Made by a program: the position numbers and the translations under genes. Of a DNA stretch of 64,000 nt, positions 43,220-50,750 are shown piece by piece; within the stretch, counting starts at the first letter, position 1, and each line of letters starts with the position of its first letter. The DNA comes from Guptibacillus algicola (GTDB lineage: Bacteria > Bacillota > Bacilli > Bacillales > Guptibacillaceae): the NCBI RefSeq assembly GCF_020171805.1, contig NZ_JAIVAF010000004.1:1-64000 (forward strand), given 5' to 3'. Under the pieces are notes generated by a model. That model was not told the origin of the DNA and did no database searches. It saw only the letters and a program-made list of their open reading frames with translations.

Positions 43220-44296
43220 TTAAATTACATAACTGTATTTTTTAGTAACGTAAGGAGAGACCATGCTAGAAAGAAGTGCGCCATAGTTCAGATTGAAGGT
43301 GACTTCATCGCCAACTCTCAAGTTACTATCTTTGGCATTAATCACTGTATGATCGCTGCTCGCCCCAAGGATTTCAATATCTATTAGAGGGGTTAACCCT
43401 GCAACGACTACGTCTTGATTTCCCACACCAACAATCACTCGATTCATGAGGCCTCGATCTTCAAACTGTGGAACCTCTCCAAAAGCATTCTGCCCTCTTT
43501 CACCATAAGGCATCGAAGGTTTCACTTTTGACTCGATAACTTCTGACACAAACGTAAATGCGTCCGTGTACAACTCTGGTATTACTAATCGATTCAACGT
43601 TTCTCGACCCAAATAGATCGATTCTCCCAAACGTAGATTATTAACCTTACCAACATCTGTAGCACCCATAAACCACTCATAATTGGCTGAATTCCCGCCT
43701 GATACGAATGAAAGTGGTAAGGTGAATTTTGTTTCGATCATAGAAGCGAGTAATGATAAGTCGACCATCTTTTGATCGTCTGGTTTGACACCTCCGAAAC
43801 AAGCAAAGTTCACACCTATTCCCACGATTTCTATCCCTTTTAAGGTCAGAACTTCTTGAATAAAACAGTCAAGATTATCAGGCATGATTCCTTCTCTTAA
43901 ATCACCCATCTCGATCATGACGATAATGTTCTGCACAGTATGACTTACTAATGCTGCTTCAGATAATTTTGTTACAACGGCAAGTTCAGTGTTGATGCTT
44001 ATGTCAGCATATTGAATAACCAACTCAACTTCACTTAAAGAGGGTGATCTCAAATACACAAAACTCCCCTTAATACCAGCTTCCCGCATCCTCTTAAGGT
44101 TGACTAGCTTTGAATCAGCTAGCATAGGAATCCCCTGATCTAACAGCACCTGTGCAATCTCAGGTGCTCCGCAAACCGTCTTCGTTACTCCCATTAATCC
44201 AATATTTTTAGCTCCATATAGTTCGACTAATGTTGCTGCATTATGAGCGATTTTAGCGAGGTTAATTTCAATGCGCGGAGTATGTGGTAGTGTCAC
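43220..44296 (-). CDS. Alanine/ornithine racemase-family PLP enzyme
   Basis: 358 aa fold-III PLP enzyme of the YhfX/Orr type. K39 in MGVTKTV is the Schiff-base lysine; SGGNSANYEWF, LRLGESIYLGRE and IVGVGNQDVVVAG are family features. The start is GTG at 44296, overlapping the stop of the DUF1611 gene by 4 bp. The pair DUF1611 plus racemase suggests D-amino-acid metabolism: the racemase makes or removes the D-form, its partner acts on it. Substrate (Ala, Orn, Lys, Glu) is unknown. Confidence 0.8.
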   Translation of the reverse strand: MTLPHTPRIEINLAKIAHNAATLVELYGAKNIGLMGVTKTVCGAPEIAQVLLDQGIPMLADSKLVNLKRMREAGIKGSFVYLRSPSLSEVELVIQYADISINTELAVVTKLSEAALVSHTVQNIIVMIEMGDLREGIMPDNLDCFIQEVLTLKGIEIVGIGVNFACFGGVKPDDQKMVDLSLLASMIETKFTLPLSFVSGGNSANYEWFMGATDVGKVNNLRLGESIYLGRETLNRLVIPELYTDAFTFVSEVIESKVKPSMPYGERGQNAFGEVPQFEDRGLMNRVIVGVGNQDVVVAGLTPLIDIEILGASSDHTVINAKDSNLRVGDEVTFNLNYGALLSSMVSPYVTKKYSYVI

Positions 44297-45378
44297 TGAG
44301 AAGTAACAGTCTGTTTGCTTTTTAAGGCTGGATAAGCTTCAAAGATACTTGATATTAACTTATCACATCCAAATGTAAGTGCATCCGTTGTTGGAAGCTT
44401 TAGATCATTTTCATATTCTGAAATCGTGTGATCCAATTCTTCATCAGACATATTCTCATGATTTATCGTGACCGCAATAACTTTTGATTTCGCAAAGGTT
44501 TCAATTAATTCAATTTCACTTTTTACCGTTGGCATTTTCATATAGCTGAAATCACCAAGGTGTTCACGCTTTGGAGCATGCTGCACAATAACGGCACCAG
44601 GCCTTGAACCTCTTATAATTCCACATGAACTAATATATGCCGGATGACTTAATGCTCCTTGTCCTTCAACAATGATGATATCTGGCTTTTCATTTGTCCA
44701 CGCTTTCATGATTTGGTTCTCAATTTCACCTGTCATAAACTGAGAAGGGATCGCATCAATAGCAACACCGTACTTTGCCCCCTGAATTAAACCCGTCTGG
44801 CCAGTAGCAATAAATGCGACATTTAACCCCTGCTTGATCAAGGCATCTTCAAGCAACACAGAAGTTGTGCGCTTTCCGATTGCGCTATCAGTACCTAGTA
44901 CCGCTATGATTGGAGTATCGATTGATAGAATTCTACCTGAAAAGAGATGCATGTCTTTCTTTTCAGGAGGCTTCCTAACATCGTTTATCGTGACACTATA
45001 TTTCTTTGATAGCTCTACGAATTCTTGATCATTTGTAAAAAATTCATGAAGAGGATTAACGATATTCATCCCCTGTTCCATCGCATAAAAAAGAAGATTT
45101 CGTTCAGCTTTTTTCAAAAACGCCTCAGATGGCGCAATTCCATATATAAACTGATCAGGAACTTTCTTCAACAATTCCAGTGCGTGAGGAAGGTCCTTGA
45201 AGATCGGTATCCCATTTTTAATTCCAAATAGAAATTCACCGGCATCCATCCCAGCCTTCGTACTGTCTATAACCCCTACGATTTCGTAGTTTCTTGAACT
45301 TCTTACAAGTCCATTGGCTGTCTTTCCATCCATTGTTCCAAATTTATCTTCACAATACACAATTGCACATTCTTTCAT
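44293..45378 (-). CDS. DUF1611 protein (DgcN-like D-amino-acid N-acetyltransferase candidate)
   Basis: 361 aa. A N-terminal Rossmann-like part (about 1-145) is followed by a P-loop domain with Walker A GTDSAIGKRTTS (162-173) and a downstream DIIIVEGQGALSHPAY (near 234-249). This is the DUF1611 arrangement. One member, DgcN, N-acetylates D-glutamate in a two-enzyme pathway with a racemase (DgcA, enolase fold). Here the partner is a PLP racemase instead. GGGAGGAATAGCCTT precedes the ATG. An extended -10 promoter lies about 140 bp upstream. Confidence 0.75.
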   Translation of the reverse strand: MKECAIVYCEDKFGTMDGKTANGLVRSSRNYEIVGVIDSTKAGMDAGEFLFGIKNGIPIFKDLPHALELLKKVPDQFIYGIAPSEAFLKKAERNLLFYAMEQGMNIVNPLHEFFTNDQEFVELSKKYSVTINDVRKPPEKKDMHLFSGRILSIDTPIIAVLGTDSAIGKRTTSVLLEDALIKQGLNVAFIATGQTGLIQGAKYGVAIDAIPSQFMTGEIENQIMKAWTNEKPDIIIVEGQGALSHPAYISSCGIIRGSRPGAVIVQHAPKREHLGDFSYMKMPTVKSEIELIETFAKSKVIAVTINHENMSDEELDHTISEYENDLKLPTTDALTFGCDKLISSIFEAYPALKSKQTVTSQ

Positions 45379-45478
45379 AAGGCTATTCCTCCCAAATCTA
45401 GTTTTACTGCAGTCAATCCGCGTAAAAGAGATTCTCCATGTTGGACGTCAATACTTGTCCATATAGAAAAGCCTGTAA

Positions 45479-45507
45479 GTGAAGTTTCAAAAAAATGGAA
45501 ACGTCAC
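45479..45507. promoter_or_regulatory. Inverted repeat in the DUF1611 leader
   Basis: GTGAAGTTTC and GAAACGTCAC, 9 of 10 pairs, 9-bp spacer, lying about 5-33 bp after the predicted transcription start. It may be an operator. Confidence 0.35.
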
Positions 45508-45518
45508 ACGCATATGCA

Positions 45519-45527
45519 ATTATAGCA
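45519..45527 (-). promoter_or_regulatory. Extended -10 promoter of the DUF1611/racemase operon
   Basis: On the minus strand TGCTATAAT, the consensus TGnTATAAT. No clear -35. Confidence 0.5.
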
Positions 45528-45579
45528 CACAAAATTAAAAATATTTTATTAATGTAATTTTTGGAGGCTTTGTCATATA

Positions 45580-45611
45580 AATAAAACACTTGTAATAAAG
45601 TGTCTTTTACT
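45580..45611 (-). terminator. Terminator of the thioesterase gene
   Basis: GACACTT and AAGTGT arms on the minus strand, then TTTTATTTAT. Confidence 0.7.
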
Positions 45612-45702
45612 CAATATTTCTATACTAATATAATTTCAGGTGAGGTGATAACTCGTCCCTCGATAATAAATGAGTTAACTAAAGGACCAATATGATGATT
45701 AC

Positions 45703-46173
45703 CTACCTCAATCTTGAACGATTCTGCCGATGCTCCTTCCGTGAAGCTGCTGTCTCGTATAACCTTTTTTCTTCATCCGTTTCAGGAATAATACCTGGAA
45801 CGGTCTTGGGTTTTCCATCTGCATCAACAGCGACCATCGTTAAGAACGACTCTGTCGTCATCACTTTTCTACCTTTCAGAAGATCATCTGCATACACTTT
45901 TACATACACTTCCATCGATGTACGTCCTGATCTCGTTACACTCGCTTCTAACGTTAACGCGTCACCTACTTTCGCTGACGATAAAAAGTCGACAGAATCG
46001 ATCGAAGCCGTAACAACGACACAGCTTGAATGTTTCATAGCGGTAAGGGCCGCGATTTCATCGATATAAGCTAGAACTTTCCCGCCAAAAATTGTATCTA
46101 AATGATTCGTGTCTGGCGGTAATACTAATCTCGTTTGCGTCATTCTCGAATAGTTAACTGGTAATGATTCCAT
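45703..46173 (-). CDS. Hotdog-fold acyl-CoA thioesterase (YkhA-like)
   Basis: 156 aa. The hotdog core has RLVLPPDTNHLDTIFGGKVLAY (about 15-36) and ASVTRSGRTSMEVYVKVYA (about 77-95), as in the YkhA/YciA acyl-CoA hydrolase group. AAAAAGGAGG precedes the ATG at 46173. A cobalamin riboswitch lies about 160 bp upstream, but an intrinsic terminator (46201-46233) separates the two, so control by cobalamin is doubtful. Confidence 0.83.
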   Translation of the reverse strand: MESLPVNYSRMTQTRLVLPPDTNHLDTIFGGKVLAYIDEIAALTAMKHSSCVVVTASIDSVDFLSSAKVGDALTLEASVTRSGRTSMEVYVKVYADDLLKGRKVMTTESFLTMVAVDADGKPKTVPGIIPETDEEKRLYETAASRKEHRQNRSRLR

Positions 46174-46200
46174 GAATGGCGTTCCTCCTTTTTCATTACA

Positions 46201-46233
46201 ACAAAAAAACACATCCCCAATTTGAAGATGCGT
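46201..46233 (-). terminator. Terminator between the riboswitch and the thioesterase gene
   Basis: ACGCATC and GATGTGT arms (one G-U pair) on the minus strand, followed by seven T (complement of 46203-46209). Confidence 0.7.
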
Positions 46234-46253
46234 GAGAAATTCGTCACCACAAT

Positions 46254-46292
46254 TCACGGAACTACCAATGATAATTCCTCATAACGATTCAC
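46254..46292 (-). other. 12-codon frame behind the riboswitch binding site
   Basis: AGGAGG, 7 bases, then GTG and 11 more codons (reading VNRYEELSLVVP) and TGA. The binding site is part of the riboswitch expression platform (TCCTA pairs with TAGGA). It is either the N-terminal stump of a lost cobalamin gene or a leader peptide. Confidence 0.45.
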
Positions 46293-46330
46293 GTAACACC
46301 CTCCTATCTCCCGTAGGATTTAATGCTCTT

Positions 46331-46485
46331 CCTTATGGCAGGTCTCCTGGCTCAGATTCTTCAGCACATAGTCCTTCCCGTTACACAACAGTGGTTTTCC
46401 TATGTGCCTCCTCTTTACAGTGGCGGGACCGCGTTGGATTTTCACCAACTTCCCTTTTCAGCTTCTCTTTGAAGCCACCATAAGG
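46331..46485 (-). promoter_or_regulatory. Cobalamin (B12) riboswitch
   Basis: The minus strand contains the conserved aptamer parts in order: outer stem CCTTATGG, then GGGAAGTTGGTGAAAATCC, CGGTCCCGCCACTGT, and the B12 box GAGCCAGGAGACCTGCC (complement of 46337-46353), closed by GCCATAAGG. These are the hallmarks of the adenosylcobalamin riboswitch. Downstream, TCCTA/TAGGA can hide the AGGAGG, implying control of translation initiation. No cobalamin gene follows. Confidence 0.93.
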
Positions 46486-46679
46486 CATATTCAGTTCAAG
46501 AAAAGTTCTTTCTTAAAATCACTATCTCCTATCCTCATCTTTCTGTCAACAGAAGCCCATGCTACTCATTGGAACAAATGGTGCAATATCTGCCTCCTTA
46601 CTAACTAAAATACATCTTCACCCCAGTTCACGCATAGGTATAGGAATGACTTTGACTTCATATCTAAGGAGGAGATCTT

Positions 46680-46955
46680 ATCTCTGAGAATAAAAAGCAA
46701 GATGAAAACCTGGTGAAGAAAACCTCCAAGCAGGCAAACGATCTTGTGAATAAATCTGCAGACACCGTTAACGACATGGTGAAGTCTGTTAGTGGAAAAG
46801 GCGGTCTTATTGGAAAGGTATCCGACACGTCGACTGACTTTGTGAAGAATGTGAGCAAAGCTGGGACGGACGCTGTTGGGAAAACAGCTGATAAGGCGGA
46901 GAAAATGATTAAAGGTGCATCGAAGAAAGTCTTCGGGAAGAAGAAAAAGGACTAA
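46680..46955 (+). CDS. Small basic helical protein with apparent ATC start
   Basis: 91 aa if read from 46680. AAGGAGGAG lies at 46667-46674 and the codon at the ideal 7-base distance is ATC; the frame then reads SENKKQDENLVKKTSKQAND. The next start-like codon is GTG at 46713, with no binding site. The protein is rich in Lys, Asp and Ser with repeated amphipathic segments (VNKSADTVNDMVKSV; VSDTSTDFVKNV; KTADKAEKMIKG) and ends in KKKKD, resembling stress-linked helical proteins. Function unknown. A perfect terminator follows. Confidence 0.6.
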   Translation: MSENKKQDENLVKKTSKQANDLVNKSADTVNDMVKSVSGKGGLIGKVSDTSTDFVKNVSKAGTDAVGKTADKAEKMIKGASKKVFGKKKKD

Positions 46956-46971
46956 CTCGAGTATATGGATG

Positions 46972-46998
46972 TGAGAACCCGATCGGGTTCTCATTTTT
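46972..46998 (+). terminator. Terminator of the small helical protein gene
   Basis: Perfect palindrome GAGAACCCGATCGGGTTCTC (46973-46992) then ATTTTTG. Confidence 0.85.
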
Positions 46999-47192
46999 GT
47001 TTAGGAATTCCTTCTTTTCCCTAATTCCTTTTCATATTTCACATAAGCCTGTAAAACATGTTAAGTCATTCCCTCATATAAGGTGGAGTTTTGTGCTTCC
47101 TAGCCTTTTTACATATCGTTTACAACCATACGACTACAGATTTCTACTCATTTGTATTAGAATAGAGTGAGCGAAAGATAGGAGTGGATGAT

Positions 47193-47939
47193 ATGAAAAA
47201 AGAGATAAAACTAATCGCGCTAGATATGGATGGCACGCTAGTTAACCATGATGGCGAAGTATCAAAAGAAAACGAGGACGCTGTGCGTCGTGCGAAGGAA
47301 GCTGGGTACCATGTTGTAATCAGCACAGGACGCTCTCTTCCTTTCTGTCGTGAGATCGCAGAACAGTTGGGTGAATCTGCTTACTTAATCACAGTTAACG
47401 GCGGACAAATCTATGATCAGCATTTCAACCTTGTAGATAGCACTCACCTCGATAGCGAAATCGTCGAGAACCTGTGGGACCTAAAGAAGAAGCATGATGT
47501 CTGGTTCTGGTCTTCCACAACTGAAGGTGTCTTCAATTCGAACAAGCCATTTGAAAAAGATCTACACGAATATGATTGGTTGAAGTTCGGATTCGATGTG
47601 AAGGACGATAATGTTCGTCAAGTTATTTTAGACGAAGTCATGAGCAATGAGGCTCTTGAAGTAACGAACTCTAGCCTTACGAACATGGAAATCAACCCTG
47701 CTGGAGTTAACAAGGCTGCTGCTCTTCGTAAAGTATGCAAGTGGCTTGACCTTTCAATGGATCAAGTGATGGCTGTTGGTGACAGCATGAACGATATTGC
47801 GATGATTCATGAAGCAGGTTTTGGTGTAGCGATGGGGAATGCCCAGGAGCGCGTGAAGGAAGAAGCGAACTGGATTACGAAATCGTACACAGAACACGGT
47901 GTTGCTCACGCCATTGATTACATCATGAACGCCGAGTGA
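47193..47939 (+). CDS. Cof-type HAD-superfamily phosphatase
   Basis: 248 aa. HAD motif I is LDMDGTLVN (near 9-17), motif II STGRS, and motif IV AVGDSMNDIAMIHEAG, followed by GVAMGNAQERVKEEA. Family members dephosphorylate sugar phosphates, FMN or other small phosphates. The start at 47193 lies 8 bases after AGGAG; a GTG nine bases earlier overlaps that site. The cap domain is of the C2 type typical for Cof enzymes. Single gene; a dispersed repeat begins at its stop codon. Confidence 0.87.
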   Translation: MKKEIKLIALDMDGTLVNHDGEVSKENEDAVRRAKEAGYHVVISTGRSLPFCREIAEQLGESAYLITVNGGQIYDQHFNLVDSTHLDSEIVENLWDLKKKHDVWFWSSTTEGVFNSNKPFEKDLHEYDWLKFGFDVKDDNVRQVILDEVMSNEALEVTNSSLTNMEINPAGVNKAAALRKVCKWLDLSMDQVMAVGDSMNDIAMIHEAGFGVAMGNAQERVKEEANWITKSYTEHGVAHAIDYIMNAE

Positions 47940-47980
47940 CAGGCACCACCCGCTATAGCTCGAAGCATGTCGAAAGGCTG
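47936..47980. repeat. Dispersed GTGCCTG/CACCCG repeat, family 2, copy 4
   Basis: GTGACAGGCACCACCCG, then ATGTCGAAAGGCTG, starting in the stop codon of the HAD gene and running into its terminator. Confidence 0.6.
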
Positions 47981-48012
47981 AGTGAATGGAAACATTCGCT
48001 CAGCCTTTTTTT
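47974..48012 (+). terminator. Terminator of the HAD gene
   Basis: AAGGCTGAGTGAATG and CATTCGCTCAGCC arms, then seven T. Confidence 0.85.
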
Positions 48013-48021
48013 ATGGTTATA

Positions 48022-48558
48022 TTATGATGTTTGATCTGCATTCACTTTAAGCGTATAAGGCTTATGTGTATGAAGATCTTCCCCTTTTTCCACGTGTACC
48101 TTCATGTTATAAGTACCTTCTTCCATAATTTCCGTTTTCCCCTGGTACTCTCCGGGATTCACCTCTTCAGCATCCGTGTAAACATGTTTCTCTTCTTCCT
48201 CTTTCCAGTATTCGAACCGAACACTCGCACCTTCAATTGCGGCATTTTCCATTTGTATTATCGCAGTGAGTTCAGTTGGGTTTTCAGTTGATCCCTCAAG
48301 TTTGATGCTTACTTCTGATCCATGATGAGCTTCATGATCTTGTTCTTTCTCCATAATTTCAACGTTCAATGAACCAGAAGATGCCATGTCCTCTTCTCCT
48401 TCAGAATCTTTTTTGTCACTCTCTTCATTCATAGATCCACTGTTATCCTTCTTCATCTCTTCTGAATTGGTTTCTTCTCCACTTTCCTTTGCACCTTCTT
48501 CACTTGTACCACACGCCACTAATAAAAGTGAAAGTCCGACTACAGCTAGTATCTTCAT
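48022..48558 (-). CDS. FixH/YtkA-like lipoprotein
   Basis: 178 aa. Lipobox LLLVAC gives Cys16, followed by a Glu/Ser/Lys-rich linker (about 20-62). The C-terminal domain (about 65-178) has VSIKLEGSTENPTELTAII, VRFEYWKEEEEK and GTYNMKVHVEKGEDLHTHKP, as in the YtkA-like (FixH) beta-sandwich family. His-rich ends (EAHHG, LHTHKP) suggest copper or other metal binding, which is an inference. GGAGAGATCGGG precedes the ATG. Confidence 0.78.
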   Translation of the reverse strand: MKILAVVGLSLLLVACGTSEEGAKESGEETNSEEMKKDNSGSMNEESDKKDSEGEEDMASSGSLNVEIMEKEQDHEAHHGSEVSIKLEGSTENPTELTAIIQMENAAIEGASVRFEYWKEEEEKHVYTDAEEVNPGEYQGKTEIMEEGTYNMKVHVEKGEDLHTHKPYTLKVNADQTS

Positions 48559-48628
48559 CCCGATCTCTCCTTGTTTTCATTACGTATAACTAGCTAACGG
48601 TTTCCGTCGCCTTTTAGATCAATAGAAA

Positions 48629-48660
48629 TAAAAAAGAAGCTGATTGCCCAGCTCCTTTTT
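48629..48660 (-). terminator. Terminator of the PRPP-synthetase-like gene
   Basis: AGGAGCTG and CAGCTTCT arms on the minus strand and T-run. Confidence 0.75.
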
Positions 48661-48668
48661 CAACCATC

Positions 48669-49622
48669 CTATTTTCGAATCTTACTGATCGATAGCTTTT
48701 CCTGAACGACTCGAATCGCTTCGGCAAGCAATGGTGCGATCGAAAGGACAGTAATCTTATCGATATTTTCCCCTTTTGGTAGAGGAAGTGTATTTGTTAC
48801 GACGATTTCTTTAATGTTGGATTGTGCGATTTCTTGTGTTGCGGTTCCTGAAAGAACAGGATGTGTAAACGTTGCGTACACTTCTTTCACACCGTGTTCT
48901 TCAAGGATTTGAGACGTGAACGTCACGTTCTTCGCTGTGTCGATCATGTCATCGATGATGATCGCCGTTTTCCCATCAACCTCTCCGATAACGTTGATTG
49001 TGGAAGGTTCCCCCGTGTCGTATGAGCGACGATCGATCAACGCGATCGGTGCATCGAGAAGAGACCCTAGCTTACGGGCACGTAGCGCACTGCTGTTATC
49101 AGGTGCTACGATTACGATATCTTCAATCTCTTTCTTCTCAAAGTACTCGGCCAACACTGGAATTCCTGAAACTTGGTCAACTGGAATATTAAAGAATCCT
49201 TCGATTTGGTTCGCATGAAGATCGACTGTTAACACTCGTGTCGCACCTGATCGCTCTAACATGTTTGCGATCAGCTTCGCTGTGATGGGCTGTCTAGGTC
49301 CGGTTTTTCGATCTTGGCGTGCATAGCCGTAATAAGGAAGCACCACATTGATCGTTTTCGCTGAAGCTCGCTTCAATGCATCGATCATGATAAGAAGCTC
49401 CATTAAATAGTCGTTTCCTGATCCAGCTCCACCGATGGACTGAACAAGATATGTATCGCACCCGCGTATACTTTCTTCCACATTCATATTGATTTCTCCG
49501 TCTGCAAAGCGCTTAACGGATGACTTCCCTGACTCGATTCCGAGAAGTTTAACAACTTCTTCAGTAAGTTCAGGATTTGAGTTCAATCCAAATACTTTTA
49601 CGTCTTTTTCTTGGCGTAGCAT
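48669..49622 (-). CDS. Ribose-phosphate pyrophosphokinase paralogue with altered catalytic loop
   Basis: 317 aa, overall like Prs: RFADGEINMNVEESIRGCD, YYGYARQDRK (ATP-binding), HANQIEGFFNIP, and the PRPP-binding loop IIIDDMIDTAKNVT. Compared with Bacillus Prs as I remember it, the flexible catalytic loop reads DRRSYDTGE (R198-R199-S200) where Prs has DKRRPRPN, so the catalytic Lys becomes Arg and the second Arg becomes Ser; DHGGVTRAR is DNSSALRAR and the loop TAGT is TAKN. Typical prs neighbours (spoVG, glmU) are absent. Probably a second, divergent copy; activity is uncertain. Confidence 0.85.
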   Translation of the reverse strand: MLRQEKDVKVFGLNSNPELTEEVVKLLGIESGKSSVKRFADGEINMNVEESIRGCDTYLVQSIGGAGSGNDYLMELLIMIDALKRASAKTINVVLPYYGYARQDRKTGPRQPITAKLIANMLERSGATRVLTVDLHANQIEGFFNIPVDQVSGIPVLAEYFEKKEIEDIVIVAPDNSSALRARKLGSLLDAPIALIDRRSYDTGEPSTINVIGEVDGKTAIIIDDMIDTAKNVTFTSQILEEHGVKEVYATFTHPVLSGTATQEIAQSNIKEIVVTNTLPLPKGENIDKITVLSIAPLLAEAIRVVQEKLSISKIRK

Positions 49623-49761
49623 AGCGTAGCTCCTTTATGGTTCGTTTTCGAAAGGAAGTTTCCAATCATTAAACGTAATTTAAGGGAATCATTCTCTTCA
49701 ACTATAACACAGCGCCCATAGAACTTTCTTCAAAAAATTAAAGGAAATCCTTCCCCATTTC

Positions 49762-50265
49762 TCATCTCCACCGAATGGATTTCACCATGTAAATGATGAT
49801 CGTACCAAATAGGATGACCATGAACACAGGAACAATCCAGAATTGAAGACCTTCCTGCTGCCCATTAGACATTTGAACGATCATATTAGTTAATATCGCA
49901 AAAAAGATACTAATCTCATTCTTGATAAGGCGAATCAATGTAACGGCAAAGTAATACTGCCTTTCTGCATTTCCTTCTGTAATCTTGACCACATAATTAA
50001 ATGAGTGCGGCATTCGCTCAAGAAATGTAAGACTGATCCATACGGCCACTCCTATAGAAGGAAGTAGGAAAATCGTCCACTTGTCCCCCCACCGATCAGG
50101 CTCTCCTGCTGCATTGAAATGCTGTGGGACAGATTCAGGAATGCTTGACCAGTTCATCACAACAAAAGCAAGGGCAAGAAGCAAAGCCGAAATCCCTATG
50201 ATGTCTAGGATTTTATGTAAAATGGGTTTCTCTATATCAATAACCGGTCTTGATCCTTTTCCCAT
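49762..50265 (-). CDS. DUF1648 membrane protein
   Basis: 167 aa. About four hydrophobic segments, with the DUF1648 signature SIPESVPQHFNAAGEPDRWGDK (about 47-68) between helix 1 and helix 2. Related regions occur in SdpI-type immunity proteins. AGGAGGGTTC precedes GTG/ATG; ATG at 50265 is at 7 bases and preferred. Function unknown; membrane immunity or stress role is possible. Confidence 0.78.
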   Translation of the reverse strand: MGKGSRPVIDIEKPILHKILDIIGISALLLALAFVVMNWSSIPESVPQHFNAAGEPDRWGDKWTIFLLPSIGVAVWISLTFLERMPHSFNYVVKITEGNAERQYYFAVTLIRLIKNEISIFFAILTNMIVQMSNGQQEGLQFWIVPVFMVILFGTIIIYMVKSIRWR

Positions 50266-50327
50266 CACGAACCCTCCTTTTATTCTCTATCTTACTATAC
50301 GATTAGAGGGCTTCGAAGTTTCCTATC

Positions 50328-50750
50328 TTATAGCTCCTTCTTAAAAACATAACTTACTTTATCGTACGCCATCTTTTCTTCGTAAAAGCGATGCGAATCA
50401 AGTCGCTGCATTCCTGAAGATAGTGCAACGCTCGTATAATCATGATCCGCCGCCCACTGTTCCACAAAGGAAAGGAGTGCTTTTCCATATCCTTTTGAAC
50501 GATCTTCCTTCCGTGTAACAAGGTCGTACACCCATACACTTCTTCCATAGTATAGGGTAATCATAGGGGAGAACCCTATCACCGCTACGATTTCTCCTTC
50601 TTCATATAATGCATAGAGATGATACGAACCAATCTCGCGTGCCTCATTCACGTACGTTAGATACGTTTCTTCTACTAATTGCGGACGTAATTCACTCATG
50701 ACCAGAAACGCTTCTTTTAATTCTTCTGTCGATTTCATTTCCTTAATCAT
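50328..50750 (-). CDS. GNAT family N-acetyltransferase
   Basis: 140 aa with VWVYDLVTRKEDRSKGYGKALLSF (about 72-95) as acetyl-CoA loop and QRLDSHRFYEEKMAYDKVSY near the end. Its ATG overlaps the TGA of the upstream GNAT gene by 4 bp (ATGA), so the two are translated in tandem. Substrate unknown. Confidence 0.8.
   Translation of the reverse strand: MIKEMKSTEELKEAFLVMSELRPQLVEETYLTYVNEAREIGSYHLYALYEEGEIVAVIGFSPMITLYYGRSVWVYDLVTRKEDRSKGYGKALLSFVEQWAADHDYTSVALSSGMQRLDSHRFYEEKMAYDKVSYVFKKEL

Larger units (their letters stand above)
45379..45702. other. Promoter and leader region of the DUF1611/racemase operon
   Basis: 324 bp. Contains the terminator of the thioesterase gene (45580-45611), an extended -10 (45519-45527) and an inverted repeat at 45479-45507 just after the expected start of transcription. 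No gene is visible. Confidence 0.55.

Noticed and set aside
45703-46257. Extended thioesterase reading from 46257
   Set aside because: It would run through the terminator after the riboswitch and ignore the strong binding site before the ATG at 46173.
46713-46955. GTG at 46713 as start of the small helical protein
   Set aside because: No binding site in front, while AAGGAGGAG points to codon 46680; kept only as the alternative.
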